From Nocardioides exalbidus (lineage in GTDB: Bacteria > Actinomycetota > Actinomycetes > Propionibacteriales > Nocardioidaceae): 64,000 bases of DNA. Below the pieces are notes generated by a model, which was not told the DNA's origin, made no database searches, and worked only from the letters and a program-made list of their open reading frames with translations. Position 1 is the stretch's first letter; each line of letters opens with the position of its first letter. The stretch spans positions 2,604,001 to 2,668,000 of the forward strand of contig NZ_FNRT01000002.1 of assembly GCF_900105585.1 (NCBI RefSeq), in the 5' to 3' direction. Made by a program: the position numbers and the translations under genes. Below are positions 26,005-34,098 of this stretch, piece after piece.

Positions 26005-27204
26005 ATGACCTTCGAGCTGTCCCCCGAGCACGAGCAGTTCCGCCGCAGCGTCCGCGACTTCGCCGAGGCCGAGATCGCCCCGCACGCCGCGCAGTGGGAC
26101 CGCGACCACCACTTCCCGACCGACGTGGTCCAGAAGATGGGCGCGCTCGGGCTGATGGGGCTCACGGCGCCCGAGGAGTTCGGCGGCGCGGGGATGGCCG
26201 GCGAGGACGGCGGCTTCACGTCGCTGTGCCTGGCGATCGAGGAGATCGGCCGCGTCGACCAGTCGATGGGGATCACCCTGGAGGCCGCCGTCGGGCTCGG
26301 GATCAACCCGATCCTGACCTACGGCACCGAGGCGCAGAAGAAGGACTGGCTGCCGACCCTCGTGGCCGGCGAGCACGTCGCGGGCTTCGGGCTGACCGAG
26401 CCCGGCGCCGGCTCCGACGCGGGGGCGACGAAGACGAAGGCCGTGCTCGACGAGGGCGAGTGGGTGGTCAACGGCGCCAAGCAGTTCATCACCAACTCGG
26501 GATCGTCGATCACCTCGCTCGTCACCGTGACCGCGCGCACGGGCGAGCGGCCCGACGGCCGGCCGGAGATCTCGACCATCGTCGTCCCGTCCGACACTCC
26601 TGGCTTCGTCGCGGAGAAGGCGTACGACAAGCTCGGCTGGCACGCGTCCGACACCCACCCGCTGTCCTTCACCGACGCGCGGGTCCCCGAGGAGAACCTC
26701 CTCGGTGAGCGTGGTCGCGGCTACGCGCAGTTCCTCGCGACCCTCGACGACGGTCGGGTCGCGATCGCTGCGCTGGCGGTCGGCTGCATCCAGGCGTGCC
26801 TCGACATGTCGCTGCAGTACGCCGGCGAGCGACAGACGTTCGGCGGGCCGATCGGGCGCAAGCAGGGGCTCGCGTTCCAGGTCTCGGACCTCCAGGTCAT
26901 GCTCGACGCCTCGCGCCTGCTGACCTACAAGGCCGCCGCGATGAAGGACGCGATGGACGCCGGCGCCAGCTCGGTCTCCACCGCCGCGTTCAAGCAGGCC
27001 GCTGCCGTCGCGAAGCTCTACACCACGGAGTCCGCGGTCACCGCGACGCGGATCGCGACCCAGGTCTTCGGCGGCTACGGCTTCATGGAGGAGTACCCGG
27101 TCGTCCGGTTCTACCGCGACGCCAAGGTGCTCGAGATCGGCGAGGGGACCTCGGAGGTCCAGCGGATGCTGATCGCGCGGGGGCTCGGCCTGCCGGTCGA
27201 GTGA
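26005..27204 (+). CDS. Acyl-CoA dehydrogenase
   Basis: A 399-residue FAD enzyme that introduces the trans-2 double bond in acyl-CoA. It has the N-terminal helical domain ('LSPEHEQFRRSVRDFAE'), the middle beta domain with 'GFGLTEPGAGSDAG' (about residue 130), and the C-terminal helical domain with 'QVFGGYGFMEEYPVVRFYRDAK' parts and 'IGEGTSEVQR', whose Glu is the usual catalytic base. It is monocistronic, divergent from alkaline phosphatase, with a palindrome over its promoter. Chain-length preference cannot be read from sequence. Confidence 0.92.
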   Translation: MTFELSPEHEQFRRSVRDFAEAEIAPHAAQWDRDHHFPTDVVQKMGALGLMGLTAPEEFGGAGMAGEDGGFTSLCLAIEEIGRVDQSMGITLEAAVGLGINPILTYGTEAQKKDWLPTLVAGEHVAGFGLTEPGAGSDAGATKTKAVLDEGEWVVNGAKQFITNSGSSITSLVTVTARTGERPDGRPEISTIVVPSDTPGFVAEKAYDKLGWHASDTHPLSFTDARVPEENLLGERGRGYAQFLATLDDGRVAIAALAVGCIQACLDMSLQYAGERQTFGGPIGRKQGLAFQVSDLQVMLDASRLLTYKAAAMKDAMDAGASSVSTAAFKQAAAVAKLYTTESAVTATRIATQVFGGYGFMEEYPVVRFYRDAKVLEIGEGTSEVQRMLIARGLGLPVE

Positions 27205-27216
27205 CCCAGGAGGGTC
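27203..27216. repeat. GACCC-AGGA-GGGTC repeat
   Basis: This 5-4-5 inverted repeat begins inside the stop codon of the acyl-CoA dehydrogenase. The same 14 bp recur after the response-regulator stop (30198-30211), and a variant occurs at 30244-30258. Confidence 0.6.
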
Positions 27217-27226
27217 GGAGCGACCC
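27212..27226. terminator. Hairpin between convergent acyl-CoA dehydrogenase and YnfA genes
   Basis: GGGTCG-GAG-CGACCC is a perfect 6-3-6 inverted repeat filling the 24-bp convergent gap. It is a candidate bidirectional terminator. Confidence 0.5.
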
Positions 27227-27228
27227 GC

Positions 27229-27564
27229 CTACGCCGGCCGCGGCGCGTACATGATCACCGCGACCCCGACGAGGCAGATCAACGCGCCGGCGACGTCGTA
27301 CCGGTCCGGCCGGAAGCCGTCGACGACCATGCCCCAGGCGAGCGAGCCGGCGACGAACACCCCGCCGTAGGCCGCGAGGATCCGGCCGAAGTTCGCGTCG
27401 GGCTGCAGGGTCGCGACCAGTCCGTAGACGCCGAGCGCGACGAACCCGGCGCCGATCCACAGCCAGCCGCGGTGCTCGCGCACGCCCTGCCACACCAGCC
27501 ACGCACCGCCGATCTCGGCGACGGCGGCGAGCGCGAACAGGATGAGCGACTTGGCGACCGTCAT
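27229..27564 (-). CDS. YnfA/UPF0060 family membrane protein
   Basis: A 111-residue protein made of four hydrophobic helices. It has family motifs '[11 protein letters not shown]' near residue 16, '[13 protein letters not shown]' near 45, '[18 protein letters not shown]' near 62 and a final '[14 protein letters not shown]'. The family resembles small multidrug-resistance-type transporters in size and topology, but its substrate is unproven. It is flanked by a terminator-like hairpin on its 3' side. Confidence 0.9.
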   Translation of the reverse strand: MTVAKSLILFALAAVAEIGGAWLVWQGVREHRGWLWIGAGFVALGVYGLVATLQPDANFGRILAAYGGVFVAGSLAWGMVVDGFRPDRYDVAGALICLVGVAVIMYAPRPA

Positions 27565-27648
27565 GGCGGCAGTGTCGCAGCGCTGCCGCGCGGCGGAGCC
27601 ATCCGGTCAGGAAGTGCTCGAGGACCAGTGGGGCCCGCGACCGGCCGG

Positions 27649-28149
27649 TCACCGCCGGGCGATGGCCTCGGCCGCTGCCAGGAGCGCGTCGACGACGTCC
27701 GCGAGGGGAGCGGTGGCGTCGATGGCCGTCCCGGGCGGTACGTCGTCGCCGGCGGCGTGCAGTCGCAGCACGAGCTCGCGTTGCTCCGGCGTCGATCCCC
27801 AGTCGTCGTCAGCGCGCTGGTCGAGGCGACGCACGAGGGTCGCGCGATCGACCTCCAGCACGAACACCGAGTCGAACACGTCCAGGAAGCTCGCCGCGTT
27901 GCGCGAGCCACCGCAGAAGAACGTGAGCCGCGCGCTCGTGTCGGCGGCCCGCGCTCGCACGAGGGTCGCGTCCCAGCCGTGGTTGCCGTGGATCTCGGCG
28001 GCCGTCGTCGGCGCGAGGTCGGGGGAGAGGCGGACCGCGAGGTCGGTGTCGCCGTTGACGGCGTCGTGCCCCCGCCGGCGCAGCTCGTGGCACACCGACG
28101 TCTTGCCCGTGCCCGACGCGCCCTCCACCAGGAAGTTCCACCGACCCAT
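27649..28149 (-). CDS. P-loop nucleotide kinase-like ATPase
   Basis: A 166-residue cytosolic protein with a Walker A motif 'VEGASGTGKTS' at residues 8-18 and 'GDTDLAVRL' shortly after. Its size and the 'VFVLEVDRATLVRRL' strand-helix resemble small kinases such as shikimate, adenylate or gluconate kinase, although the substrate loop is not diagnostic. The 3' end coincides with a GACCGGCCGGTC palindrome that might terminate transcription. It is divergent from the histidine kinase. Confidence 0.8.
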   Translation of the reverse strand: MGRWNFLVEGASGTGKTSVCHELRRRGHDAVNGDTDLAVRLSPDLAPTTAAEIHGNHGWDATLVRARAADTSARLTFFCGGSRNAASFLDVFDSVFVLEVDRATLVRRLDQRADDDWGSTPEQRELVLRLHAAGDDVPPGTAIDATAPLADVVDALLAAAEAIARR

Positions 28150-28199
28150 GCCTGCATGATCTCCCCCTCCCGACGGATCCGCGCGCGGGTGGCGCGATC

Positions 28200-28205
28200 T
28201 ACCCT
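28200..28205 (+). promoter_or_regulatory. -10 element TACCCT, likely leaderless promoter of the HK-RR operon
   Basis: TACCCT ends 6 nt before the ATG at 28212, and no ribosome-binding site lies between. This is the only visible promoter for the kinase/regulator pair. Confidence 0.5.
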
Positions 28206-28211
28206 CGGCCC

Positions 28212-29534
28212 ATGCCCCACCCGACCGCCCGCGTCCTCGAGTGGTTCGGCGTCGACGACGCCTTCGAGCGCGGGCGCCCGCCGATCGGTCGCAGCGACGT
28301 CCTCCTCGCCGTCCTCGTGGAGGCGGTCAGCCTGCTCGCCCTGGAGCTGGTCAGGAGCGCCGGAGGCTTCTCGCACACCGATGTCCCGGTCTGGGCGCAG
28401 TGGTTCGCCGTCTCGAGCGGTGCCGTGCTGCTGCTCGGCCGACGCCGCTGGCCGTTGACGGTCGCGCTGATCGCCTCCGTGCACATGTTCGTCGCGGGCG
28501 TCACGATGCCCGAGGTGATGGGTCAGGTGTCGCTGCAGATCATCTACTTCGTCGCGATCCTCAGTGGCGTCGCGTGGGCGCGCGACCGCCGCGCCATGGT
28601 GCTGGTGATGGGCCTGATCGTGCTCTTCATGTTCGCCTGGATCACCTGGCAGTTCGCCCTCGGTTCGTCCGTGCAGGACTGGCTCGACGACGAGGAGCTC
28701 TCGGAGCACATCGGCTTCTTCCCGCCCATCCCGGCGGCGATCGCGATCACGCTGCTCATCAACGTCATCTACTTCGGCGGCGCGATCATCGGCGGCGGCG
28801 TCTCGTGGCGGGCCGCACGCCAGCGCGGCCGGCTCGAGGAGCAGGCCGTCACGATCGCGGCCCAGGCCGGGCGCCTGCGCGACCAGGCGGTCGTCGACGA
28901 ACGGCTCCGCATCGCCCGCGACCTCCACGACGTGGTCGCCCACGGGGTCTCCGCGATGGGGATCCAGGCGGGCGCGGCGCGACGGGTGCTCGACCGCGAC
29001 CCCGACGCGGCGTGTACGGCCCTCGCGAACGTCGAGGAGGCCTCGCGCGAAGCGGTGACCCAGATGCGCCACCTCCTCGGCACGCTGCGCGAGGGCACGG
29101 CCGAGCGCACCGAGCGCACGACCGACGCCGGGGTCCGCGACCTCCCCGACCTCGTCGCCGACGTCGCCGGGCAGGGACTGGCGGTCAACCTCGACGTCGT
29201 CGAGGCGCAGGCCGACGCGGCGGGGCGGCTCTCGCGGGGGATCGGGCTGGCGGTCTACCGCACGGTCCAGGAGGCGCTGACCAACGTCCGCCGGCACTCG
29301 ACCGCGGACACCGTGTCGGTCGTCGTCCGCATCGACGAGTCCCAGCCGCGGCCCTACGCCGAGGTGGAGGTCGTCGACAACGGCCGCCCGCGGCACGGTA
29401 CGTCCGGCAGCGGGCTCGGCCAGCTCGGCATCCGGGAGCGCGCCGCGACGCACGGCGGACAGGTCGACATCGGGCCCCGGGTGACCGGCGGCTACCGCGT
29501 GCGGGTGCGCTACCCGCTGGCGGTGTCGCGATGA
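28212..29534 (+). CDS. NarL-type sensor histidine kinase
   Basis: A 440-residue membrane kinase. About six hydrophobic helices (residues 30-48, 62-76, 82-99, 107-122, 129-150 and 173-195) form a sensor with almost no extracytoplasmic domain. A short coiled linker leads to the HisKA_3 dimerisation region 'RIARDLHDVVAHG', with the phosphoacceptor His239, and a HATPase domain ('VVDNGRP', 'GLGQLGIRERAATHGG'). Intramembrane-sensing kinases of this type often detect envelope stress or lipophilic drugs. Its stop overlaps the response regulator start, and an ABC exporter follows. Confidence 0.92.
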   Translation: MPHPTARVLEWFGVDDAFERGRPPIGRSDVLLAVLVEAVSLLALELVRSAGGFSHTDVPVWAQWFAVSSGAVLLLGRRRWPLTVALIASVHMFVAGVTMPEVMGQVSLQIIYFVAILSGVAWARDRRAMVLVMGLIVLFMFAWITWQFALGSSVQDWLDDEELSEHIGFFPPIPAAIAITLLINVIYFGGAIIGGGVSWRAARQRGRLEEQAVTIAAQAGRLRDQAVVDERLRIARDLHDVVAHGVSAMGIQAGAARRVLDRDPDAACTALANVEEASREAVTQMRHLLGTLREGTAERTERTTDAGVRDLPDLVADVAGQGLAVNLDVVEAQADAAGRLSRGIGLAVYRTVQEALTNVRRHSTADTVSVVVRIDESQPRPYAEVEVVDNGRPRHGTSGSGLGQLGIRERAATHGGQVDIGPRVTGGYRVRVRYPLAVSR

Positions 29535-30199
29535 GCGACGTGCTGAGGGTCCTGCTCGTGGACGACCACGCGATGGTCCGCTCGGGCTTCGCGATGGTCC
29601 TGTCGGTCGAGGACGACATCGAGGTCGTGGGGCAGGCCGCCGACGGCCTCGACGCGATCGAGCTGGCGCGCCGGACGCGGCCCGACGTGGTGCTGATGGA
29701 CGTCCAGATGCCGCGCATGGACGGCATCGAGGCCACCCGCCACCTCGTCGCCGACGACCTCGGGCACGTCGTGATCGTGACGACCTTCGACCGCGACGAC
29801 TACCTCTTCGACGCGCTGCAGGCCGGAGCGAGCGGCTTCCTGCTGAAGAACGCCGGCCCGGAGCAGCTCCTCGACGCCGTACGCGCCGCCGGACGTGGGC
29901 ACGCCCTGCTCGCGCCCGAGGTCACGCGGAGGGTCATCGGCCGGATGGCCGGAGAGGACGCGGCCGTCGACCGGCCGGAGCCGGCCGAGCTCGCGCACCT
30001 CACCGCTCGCGAGCGCGAGGTGCTGGTGATGCTCGCGCGGGGCCTGTCCAACGGCGAGATCGCGGCCGAGCTGGTGCTCGGGGAGGCGACGGTGAAGACC
30101 CACGTGTCCAACGTGCTCGCCAAGCTCCACCTGCGCGACCGGGTGCAGGCCGTGATCTACGCCTACGAGGCCGGCCTCGTCCTCCCGACGGAGGACTGA
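29531..30199 (+). CDS. LuxR/NarL family response regulator
   Basis: A 222-residue two-domain regulator. The receiver has the acidic 'VDDH' at residues 10-13 and phosphoacceptor Asp57 in 'VLMDVQMP'. The LuxR HTH is at about 150-210 ('LTAREREVLVMLARGLSNGEI' split over two helices, then 'EATVKTHVSNVLAKL'). It is coupled to the histidine kinase through ATGA. Two copies of CCCAGGAGGGTCGC between its stop and the ABC transporter start are good candidates for its binding sites. Confidence 0.93.
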   Translation: MSDVLRVLLVDDHAMVRSGFAMVLSVEDDIEVVGQAADGLDAIELARRTRPDVVLMDVQMPRMDGIEATRHLVADDLGHVVIVTTFDRDDYLFDALQAGASGFLLKNAGPEQLLDAVRAAGRGHALLAPEVTRRVIGRMAGEDAAVDRPEPAELAHLTAREREVLVMLARGLSNGEIAAELVLGEATVKTHVSNVLAKLHLRDRVQAVIYAYEAGLVLPTED

Positions 30200-30213
30200 C
30201 CCAGGAGGGTCGC
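30200..30213. promoter_or_regulatory. CCCAGGAGGGTCGC, copy 1, upstream of the ABC exporter
   Basis: First of two identical 14-bp motifs 47 bp apart in the gap between the response regulator and the ABC genes. Each has a CCC-AGGA-GGG symmetric core. Confidence 0.5.
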
Positions 30214-30246
30214 ACCTCCACCCCCAGGTTCCGTCGCGCGGGGGAT

Positions 30247-30260
30247 CCCAGGAGGGTCGC
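30247..30260. promoter_or_regulatory. CCCAGGAGGGTCGC, copy 2, upstream of the ABC exporter
   Basis: Identical to 30200-30213 and located just upstream of the TAGCGT -10 at 30268. It would occupy the -35 region, as expected for an activator that replaces a weak -35. Confidence 0.55.
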
Positions 30261-30267
30261 CCCCGCC

Positions 30268-30273
30268 TAGCGT
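30268..30273 (+). promoter_or_regulatory. -10 element TAGCGT, likely leaderless promoter of the ABC exporter
   Basis: TAGCGT ends 7 nt before the ATG at 30281, with no ribosome-binding site between. The -35 position is covered by the repeated motif. Confidence 0.55.
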
Positions 30274-30280
30274 CGGAGCC

Positions 30281-31162
30281 ATGTTGGAGATCCGAGAGCT
30301 GACCAGGCGGTTCGGCGAGAACACCGCCGTCGACCACGTGTCCTTCGAGGTGCCACCGGGGCTGATGACCGGCTTCGTCGGTGGCAACGGTGCCGGCAAG
30401 ACCACGACCATGCGGATGGTCATGGGCGTGCTCGGCATCGACGAGGGCGAGGTGCTGTGGCAGGGCCGGCCGATCACCCGGCTGGACCGCCGCACGTTCG
30501 GCTACATGCCGGAGGAGCGGGGCCTCTACCCGAAGCAGCCGATCCTCGACCAGCTGGTGTACGTCGCCCAGCTCAAGGGCATGGAGCGGACCGAGGCGCG
30601 GAGCGCGGTGCAGGAGCTGCTGGAGCGGTTCGGCCTCGGCGAGCGGACCAAGGACCACCTCGAGAAGCTGTCGCTGGGCAACCAGCAGCGGGTGCAGATC
30701 ATCGCCTCGGTGCTGCCGAAGCCGGCCGCCCTGATCCTCGACGAGCCGTTCTCCGGCCTGGACCCGCTGGCCGTCGACTCGATGGTCGACCTGCTGCGGG
30801 AGTACACCCGCGACGGTGTGCCGGTCCTCTTCTCCAGCCACCAGCTCGACCTCGTCGAGCGACTGTGCGACCGCCTGGTCGTGCTGTCCCAGGGACGCCG
30901 GGTCGCCGCCGGGACCGTGTCGGAGCTGCGCGACGCGGGGGTGCCGCGCTTCCGACTGGTCCTCGGCGGCGACGCCGGTTGGGTCCGCGACCTGGGCGGG
31001 CTCGACGTGCTCGACCTCGACGGCTCCAGCGTCCTGGTCGAGGTGGCCGAGGACGGGGCCGAGCAGCACCTCATCGCCGAGGCCACGAGCCGCGGCGCCG
31101 TCCACGAGTTCGTCCGGGTCCGCCCGGCCCTCAGCGAGATCTACCGGGAGGCCACCGCATGA
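30281..31162 (+). CDS. ABC transporter ATP-binding protein
   Basis: A 293-residue ATPase. Walker A is 'GGNGAGKTTT' near residue 35, the signature 'LSLGNQQRVQ' departs from LSGGQ as in NatA-type exporters, and Walker B is 'ALILDEPFSGLDP'. A C-terminal extension of about 80 residues matches the DUF4162 type. It is coupled to the permease by ATGA. It lies downstream of a kinase/regulator pair, as do drug- or peptide-efflux ABC systems. Confidence 0.92.
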   Translation: MLEIRELTRRFGENTAVDHVSFEVPPGLMTGFVGGNGAGKTTTMRMVMGVLGIDEGEVLWQGRPITRLDRRTFGYMPEERGLYPKQPILDQLVYVAQLKGMERTEARSAVQELLERFGLGERTKDHLEKLSLGNQQRVQIIASVLPKPAALILDEPFSGLDPLAVDSMVDLLREYTRDGVPVLFSSHQLDLVERLCDRLVVLSQGRRVAAGTVSELRDAGVPRFRLVLGGDAGWVRDLGGLDVLDLDGSSVLVEVAEDGAEQHLIAEATSRGAVHEFVRVRPALSEIYREATA

Positions 31163-32358
31163 GCACCACCGACACCAATCGTGACCGCCAGACCGGGGAG
31201 CCGGGCTGGCTCCTCGTCACCCGCCGCGAGGTCGTCTCGCGGATCACCGACAAGTCCTTCCTCATCGGCACGGCGCTGATGGTCGTGATGCTCGTCGGGT
31301 TCATCGGCTTCACCGCCTGGCAGGACGAGCGCACCAGCGACTACGACCTCGCCGCGACACCGGACGCGGTCGCGATGGCGACCGCCGTCGCCGACAACGC
31401 CTCGGCGATCGACGACAAGGTCAGCGTGAAGCTGGTCGAGGTCGCCGACGAGGACGCCGCCAAGGCCGCGCTGCGCGACGAGGACGTCGACGCCTGGCTC
31501 CACCCGACCGACGACGGCTGGCAGCTGACGTCCGAGTCGAGCGAGCAGGACTCCCTGACCACGGTCGTCGAGGGCGTCGTACGCCAGCAGGTGCTCACCG
31601 AGAACGCCACGGCCGCCGGTTCGTCGGTCGAGCAGCTCGAGGCGGGCAGCACCGTCAGCACCGACTTCCTGCGCGGCGACGCCGAGAGGGCGAGCGTGGC
31701 GGAGGCCGTGGGCTTCGTCTTCGTCTTCCTGTTCTACTTCGCCGCGCTGATCTTCGGCATGCAGCTCGCGTCGTCGGTCATCGAGGAGAAGCAGAGCCGG
31801 ATCGTCGAGATCATCGCCGCCGCGATCCCGCTGCGGCACCTCCTCGCCGGGAAGGTCCTCGGCAACACCGCGCTCGCGGTCGTGCAGCTGCTCGTCTACG
31901 TCGCGGTGGGACTCGTCGGCCTGAGCTTCACGTCGTACAAGTCCTACGTGCCCGCGCTGTCGGGGCCGACCGTGTGGTTCATCGCGTTCTTCCTCGCCGG
32001 GTTCGTGGCGCTGGCGTGCCTCTGGGCGGTCGCCGGGTCGCTGGCCTCGCGCACCGAGGACCTGCAGGCGACCTCGACGCCGCTGACGATGCTGATGCTG
32101 GCGATGTTCTTCGGCGGCCTCTCGCTCGACGGACGCGGCCAGGTGATCGCGTCGTTCATCCCGCCGGTCTCGGCGGTCGTGATGCCGAAGCGGATCCTCG
32201 CCGGGGGTGTCGACTGGTGGGAGCCGCTGGTCGCGCTGGGCCTGCTGGCCGTCTTCGCCGCGATCACCGTGATGGTCGGCGAGCGGCTCTACCGCCGGGC
32301 GCTGCTCCAGACGGGCGGCCGGGTCACGCTGCGGCAGGCGTGGTCGAGCGCGGAGTAG
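31159..32358 (+). CDS. ABC transporter permease (NatB/ABC-2 type)
   Basis: A 399-residue permease. One N-terminal helix (residues 38-56) is followed by a ~130-residue extracytoplasmic domain and then about five helices from residue 185 onward. 'VIEEKQSRIVEIIAAAIP' after the second helix is the typical coupling segment of NatB-like permeases. With the preceding ATPase it would form a half-size exporter acting as a dimer. Cargo is unknown; family members export sodium or antimicrobial compounds. Confidence 0.88.
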   Translation: MSTTDTNRDRQTGEPGWLLVTRREVVSRITDKSFLIGTALMVVMLVGFIGFTAWQDERTSDYDLAATPDAVAMATAVADNASAIDDKVSVKLVEVADEDAAKAALRDEDVDAWLHPTDDGWQLTSESSEQDSLTTVVEGVVRQQVLTENATAAGSSVEQLEAGSTVSTDFLRGDAERASVAEAVGFVFVFLFYFAALIFGMQLASSVIEEKQSRIVEIIAAAIPLRHLLAGKVLGNTALAVVQLLVYVAVGLVGLSFTSYKSYVPALSGPTVWFIAFFLAGFVALACLWAVAGSLASRTEDLQATSTPLTMLMLAMFFGGLSLDGRGQVIASFIPPVSAVVMPKRILAGGVDWWEPLVALGLLAVFAAITVMVGERLYRRALLQTGGRVTLRQAWSSAE

Positions 32359-32370
32359 GTCAGGAGTAGG

Positions 32371-32835
32371 TCAGGAGAGCCAGCCGAAGAGCGACGAGGC
32401 TCCGAAGACGACCACCCAGAAGCGCAGTCCGCGTCCGAGGGTGCCGGTGACGAGGAAGATCCACATCGGCACCCGCAGGATCCCGGCGAGCACGGCCGTC
32501 ACGGCGTAGGGCGGGAAGCCGCTGAACGCCGAGACGAAGAGGAGGCCGGCCGTGAACCACGGCCGGCCTTCTGCGCGCTCGTGCCACTTGTCGAGCGACG
32601 CCTTGGCCGCCGGCTTCTGCAGCTGCCGGTTGACCCAGGGTGCGCGCTCGACGTGGGTGCCGCCCCAGTACCAGAGGATCTTGCCGAGCATCTGGCCGAT
32701 CGTCGCGGCGATGACCAGCGCCCACTCGTGGCCGGGGGCCTGGCTGACCGCCCCGGTCAGGATGATCTCGATGTTGATCAGCGGGAGGAGGGCAGAGCCG
32801 ATCGACGCGCCCAGGACGCTCCAGAACAGCGTCAA
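32371..32835 (-). CDS. Small VTT/DedA-like membrane protein (YqaA type)
   Basis: About 154 residues with hydrophobic segments near residues 5-25, 35-50, 88-105 and 125-145. It contains 'GRPWFTAGLLFVSAFSGFPPYAV' pieces and 'VTGTLGRGLRF', which resemble the SNARE-associated/VTT fold of DedA and YqaA proteins. The only plausible start is TTG at 32835, whose TTGA overlaps the stop of the phosphatidyltransferase gene; this coupling supports the rare start codon. The pairing hints at lipid translocation or membrane homeostasis. Confidence 0.75.
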   Translation of the reverse strand: MTLFWSVLGASIGSALLPLINIEIILTGAVSQAPGHEWALVIAATIGQMLGKILWYWGGTHVERAPWVNRQLQKPAAKASLDKWHERAEGRPWFTAGLLFVSAFSGFPPYAVTAVLAGILRVPMWIFLVTGTLGRGLRFWVVVFGASSLFGWLS

Positions 32836-33482
32836 CCGCGGGCTCCCGGTACGGGCAGCCCGATCCGCACCAACCGGTGCAGCGAGACGCACTTCAGCAC
32901 CAGGAGCGCGGTCGCGATCACCAGGCCGACCCACATCCAGCCGGTCACGAGCAGCAGCACGGCGAACAGTGCGCTGTTGACCGCCTTGGCGGGCTTTGAC
33001 CAGTTCCACAGCCAGATCGGCCGGTCGATCACGAAGAAGTAATTGGGGCTGCGCACCGGCCACGCGAGGAACGCGATCGACAGGAAGCAGTCGACCACCA
33101 TGAACTCGGCGAGGTAGACGAAGATCGCCGGTGAGAGGTCGGGCTGGAGCCACGCCAGGCCGATGTAGAACGCGGCCGCGTTGAGCCGGTCGCACATGAT
33201 GTCGAGCACCGCGCCGATCCGGGTCTCGCAGTCGCGCACGCGCGCGTAGAAACCGTCGAGCATGTCGCCGAGCCAGTAGACGACGAGCGCGACCACCAGC
33301 AGGGTCAGGCTCTCCTGGTGGGCAGCGGTGGCGGCGAGGACGACCGAGGCGATCGTGCGGACCGCGGTGATGACGGTCGCGCCGGTCAGGAGCCGCTCGT
33401 CGCGGACGCCGTAGCGGTCGTCGGGATCAGGGTCCGGCTGTGCCACGACCTGCTTCGACGCCACTCCCGACCCGCTCCCCAC
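32832..33482 (-). CDS. CDP-alcohol phosphatidyltransferase
   Basis: About 216 residues. The catalytic signature DG-x2-AR-x8-G-x3-D-x3-D is fully present, beginning 'DMLDGFYAR' near residue 71. Around it are five or six hydrophobic helices. The enzyme transfers a phosphatidyl group from CDP-diacylglycerol to an alcohol such as glycerol-3-phosphate or inositol phosphate; the acceptor cannot be read. The start is uncertain: GTG at 33482 lacks an obvious ribosome-binding site and GTG at 33464 is an alternative. It is coupled to the VTT-like gene. Confidence 0.88.
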   Translation of the reverse strand: MGSGSGVASKQVVAQPDPDPDDRYGVRDERLLTGATVITAVRTIASVVLAATAAHQESLTLLVVALVVYWLGDMLDGFYARVRDCETRIGAVLDIMCDRLNAAAFYIGLAWLQPDLSPAIFVYLAEFMVVDCFLSIAFLAWPVRSPNYFFVIDRPIWLWNWSKPAKAVNSALFAVLLLVTGWMWVGLVIATALLVLKCVSLHRLVRIGLPVPGARG

Positions 33483-33501
33483 GGTCCGGAATGCTATCGG
33501 G

Positions 33502-34098
33502 TCAGGTCCACAGGCTCGGCCACCCGTGCCCGAGTTCGACGACGAGCTCGCGCAGGAGGGGCAGGCTGACGCCGACGACGTTGTGGTGGTCGCCCTCGAT
33601 CCCGGTGACGAACGCCCCGCCGATCCCGTCGATCGTGAACGCCCCGGCGACCTCCAACGGCTCGCCCGTGGCGACGTAGGCGTCGATCTCGTCGTCGCTC
33701 ACGTCGGCGAAGTGCACGAGGGTCGAACCCGTGGCCGCGGCCACCCGACCCGTCGCCACGTCACGCAGGCAGTGCCCGCTGTGGAGGACGCCGGAGCGCC
33801 CGCGCATCGCCTGCCAGCGGCGCCTCGCCTCGGCGGGGTCGTGGGGCTTGCCGTGCGCCTCGCCGTCGAGCTCGAGCACCGAGTCGCAGCCGAGGACGAG
33901 GGCGCCCGGGGGCACGTCGTCGCGCGCCGCGACCGCCGCGCACTTGAGCTCGGCGAGCCCGAGCGCCAGCTCGGCCGGCGGCAGGTCGCTCAGCTGCGAC
34001 TCGTCGACCCCGCTGACGATGACGGTCGGCTCGATGCCGGCGCTGCGGAGCGTGGCGAGTCGCGCCGGCGACGCCGACGCGAGGACCAGCTGCGTCAC
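33502..34098 (-). CDS. maf: Maf-like nucleoside triphosphate pyrophosphatase
   Basis: A 198-residue house-cleaning pyrophosphatase. It begins 'LVLASASPARLATLRSAG', has the conserved 'GVDES', 'GCDSVLEL', 'GKPHD' and 'SGVLHSGH', and ends with 'IDGIGGAFVTGIEGDHHNVVG', the canonical Maf C-terminal motif, seen here in pieces. The GTG at 34098 overlaps the stop of the DUF885 gene (GTGA). Maf proteins hydrolyse noncanonical or modified nucleotides. The closely spaced order DUF885-maf suggests one transcript. Confidence 0.93.
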   Translation of the reverse strand: MTQLVLASASPARLATLRSAGIEPTVIVSGVDESQLSDLPPAELALGLAELKCAAVAARDDVPPGALVLGCDSVLELDGEAHGKPHDPAEARRRWQAMRGRSGVLHSGHCLRDVATGRVAAATGSTLVHFADVSDDEIDAYVATGEPLEVAGAFTIDGIGGAFVTGIEGDHHNVVGVSLPLLRELVVELGHGWPSLWT

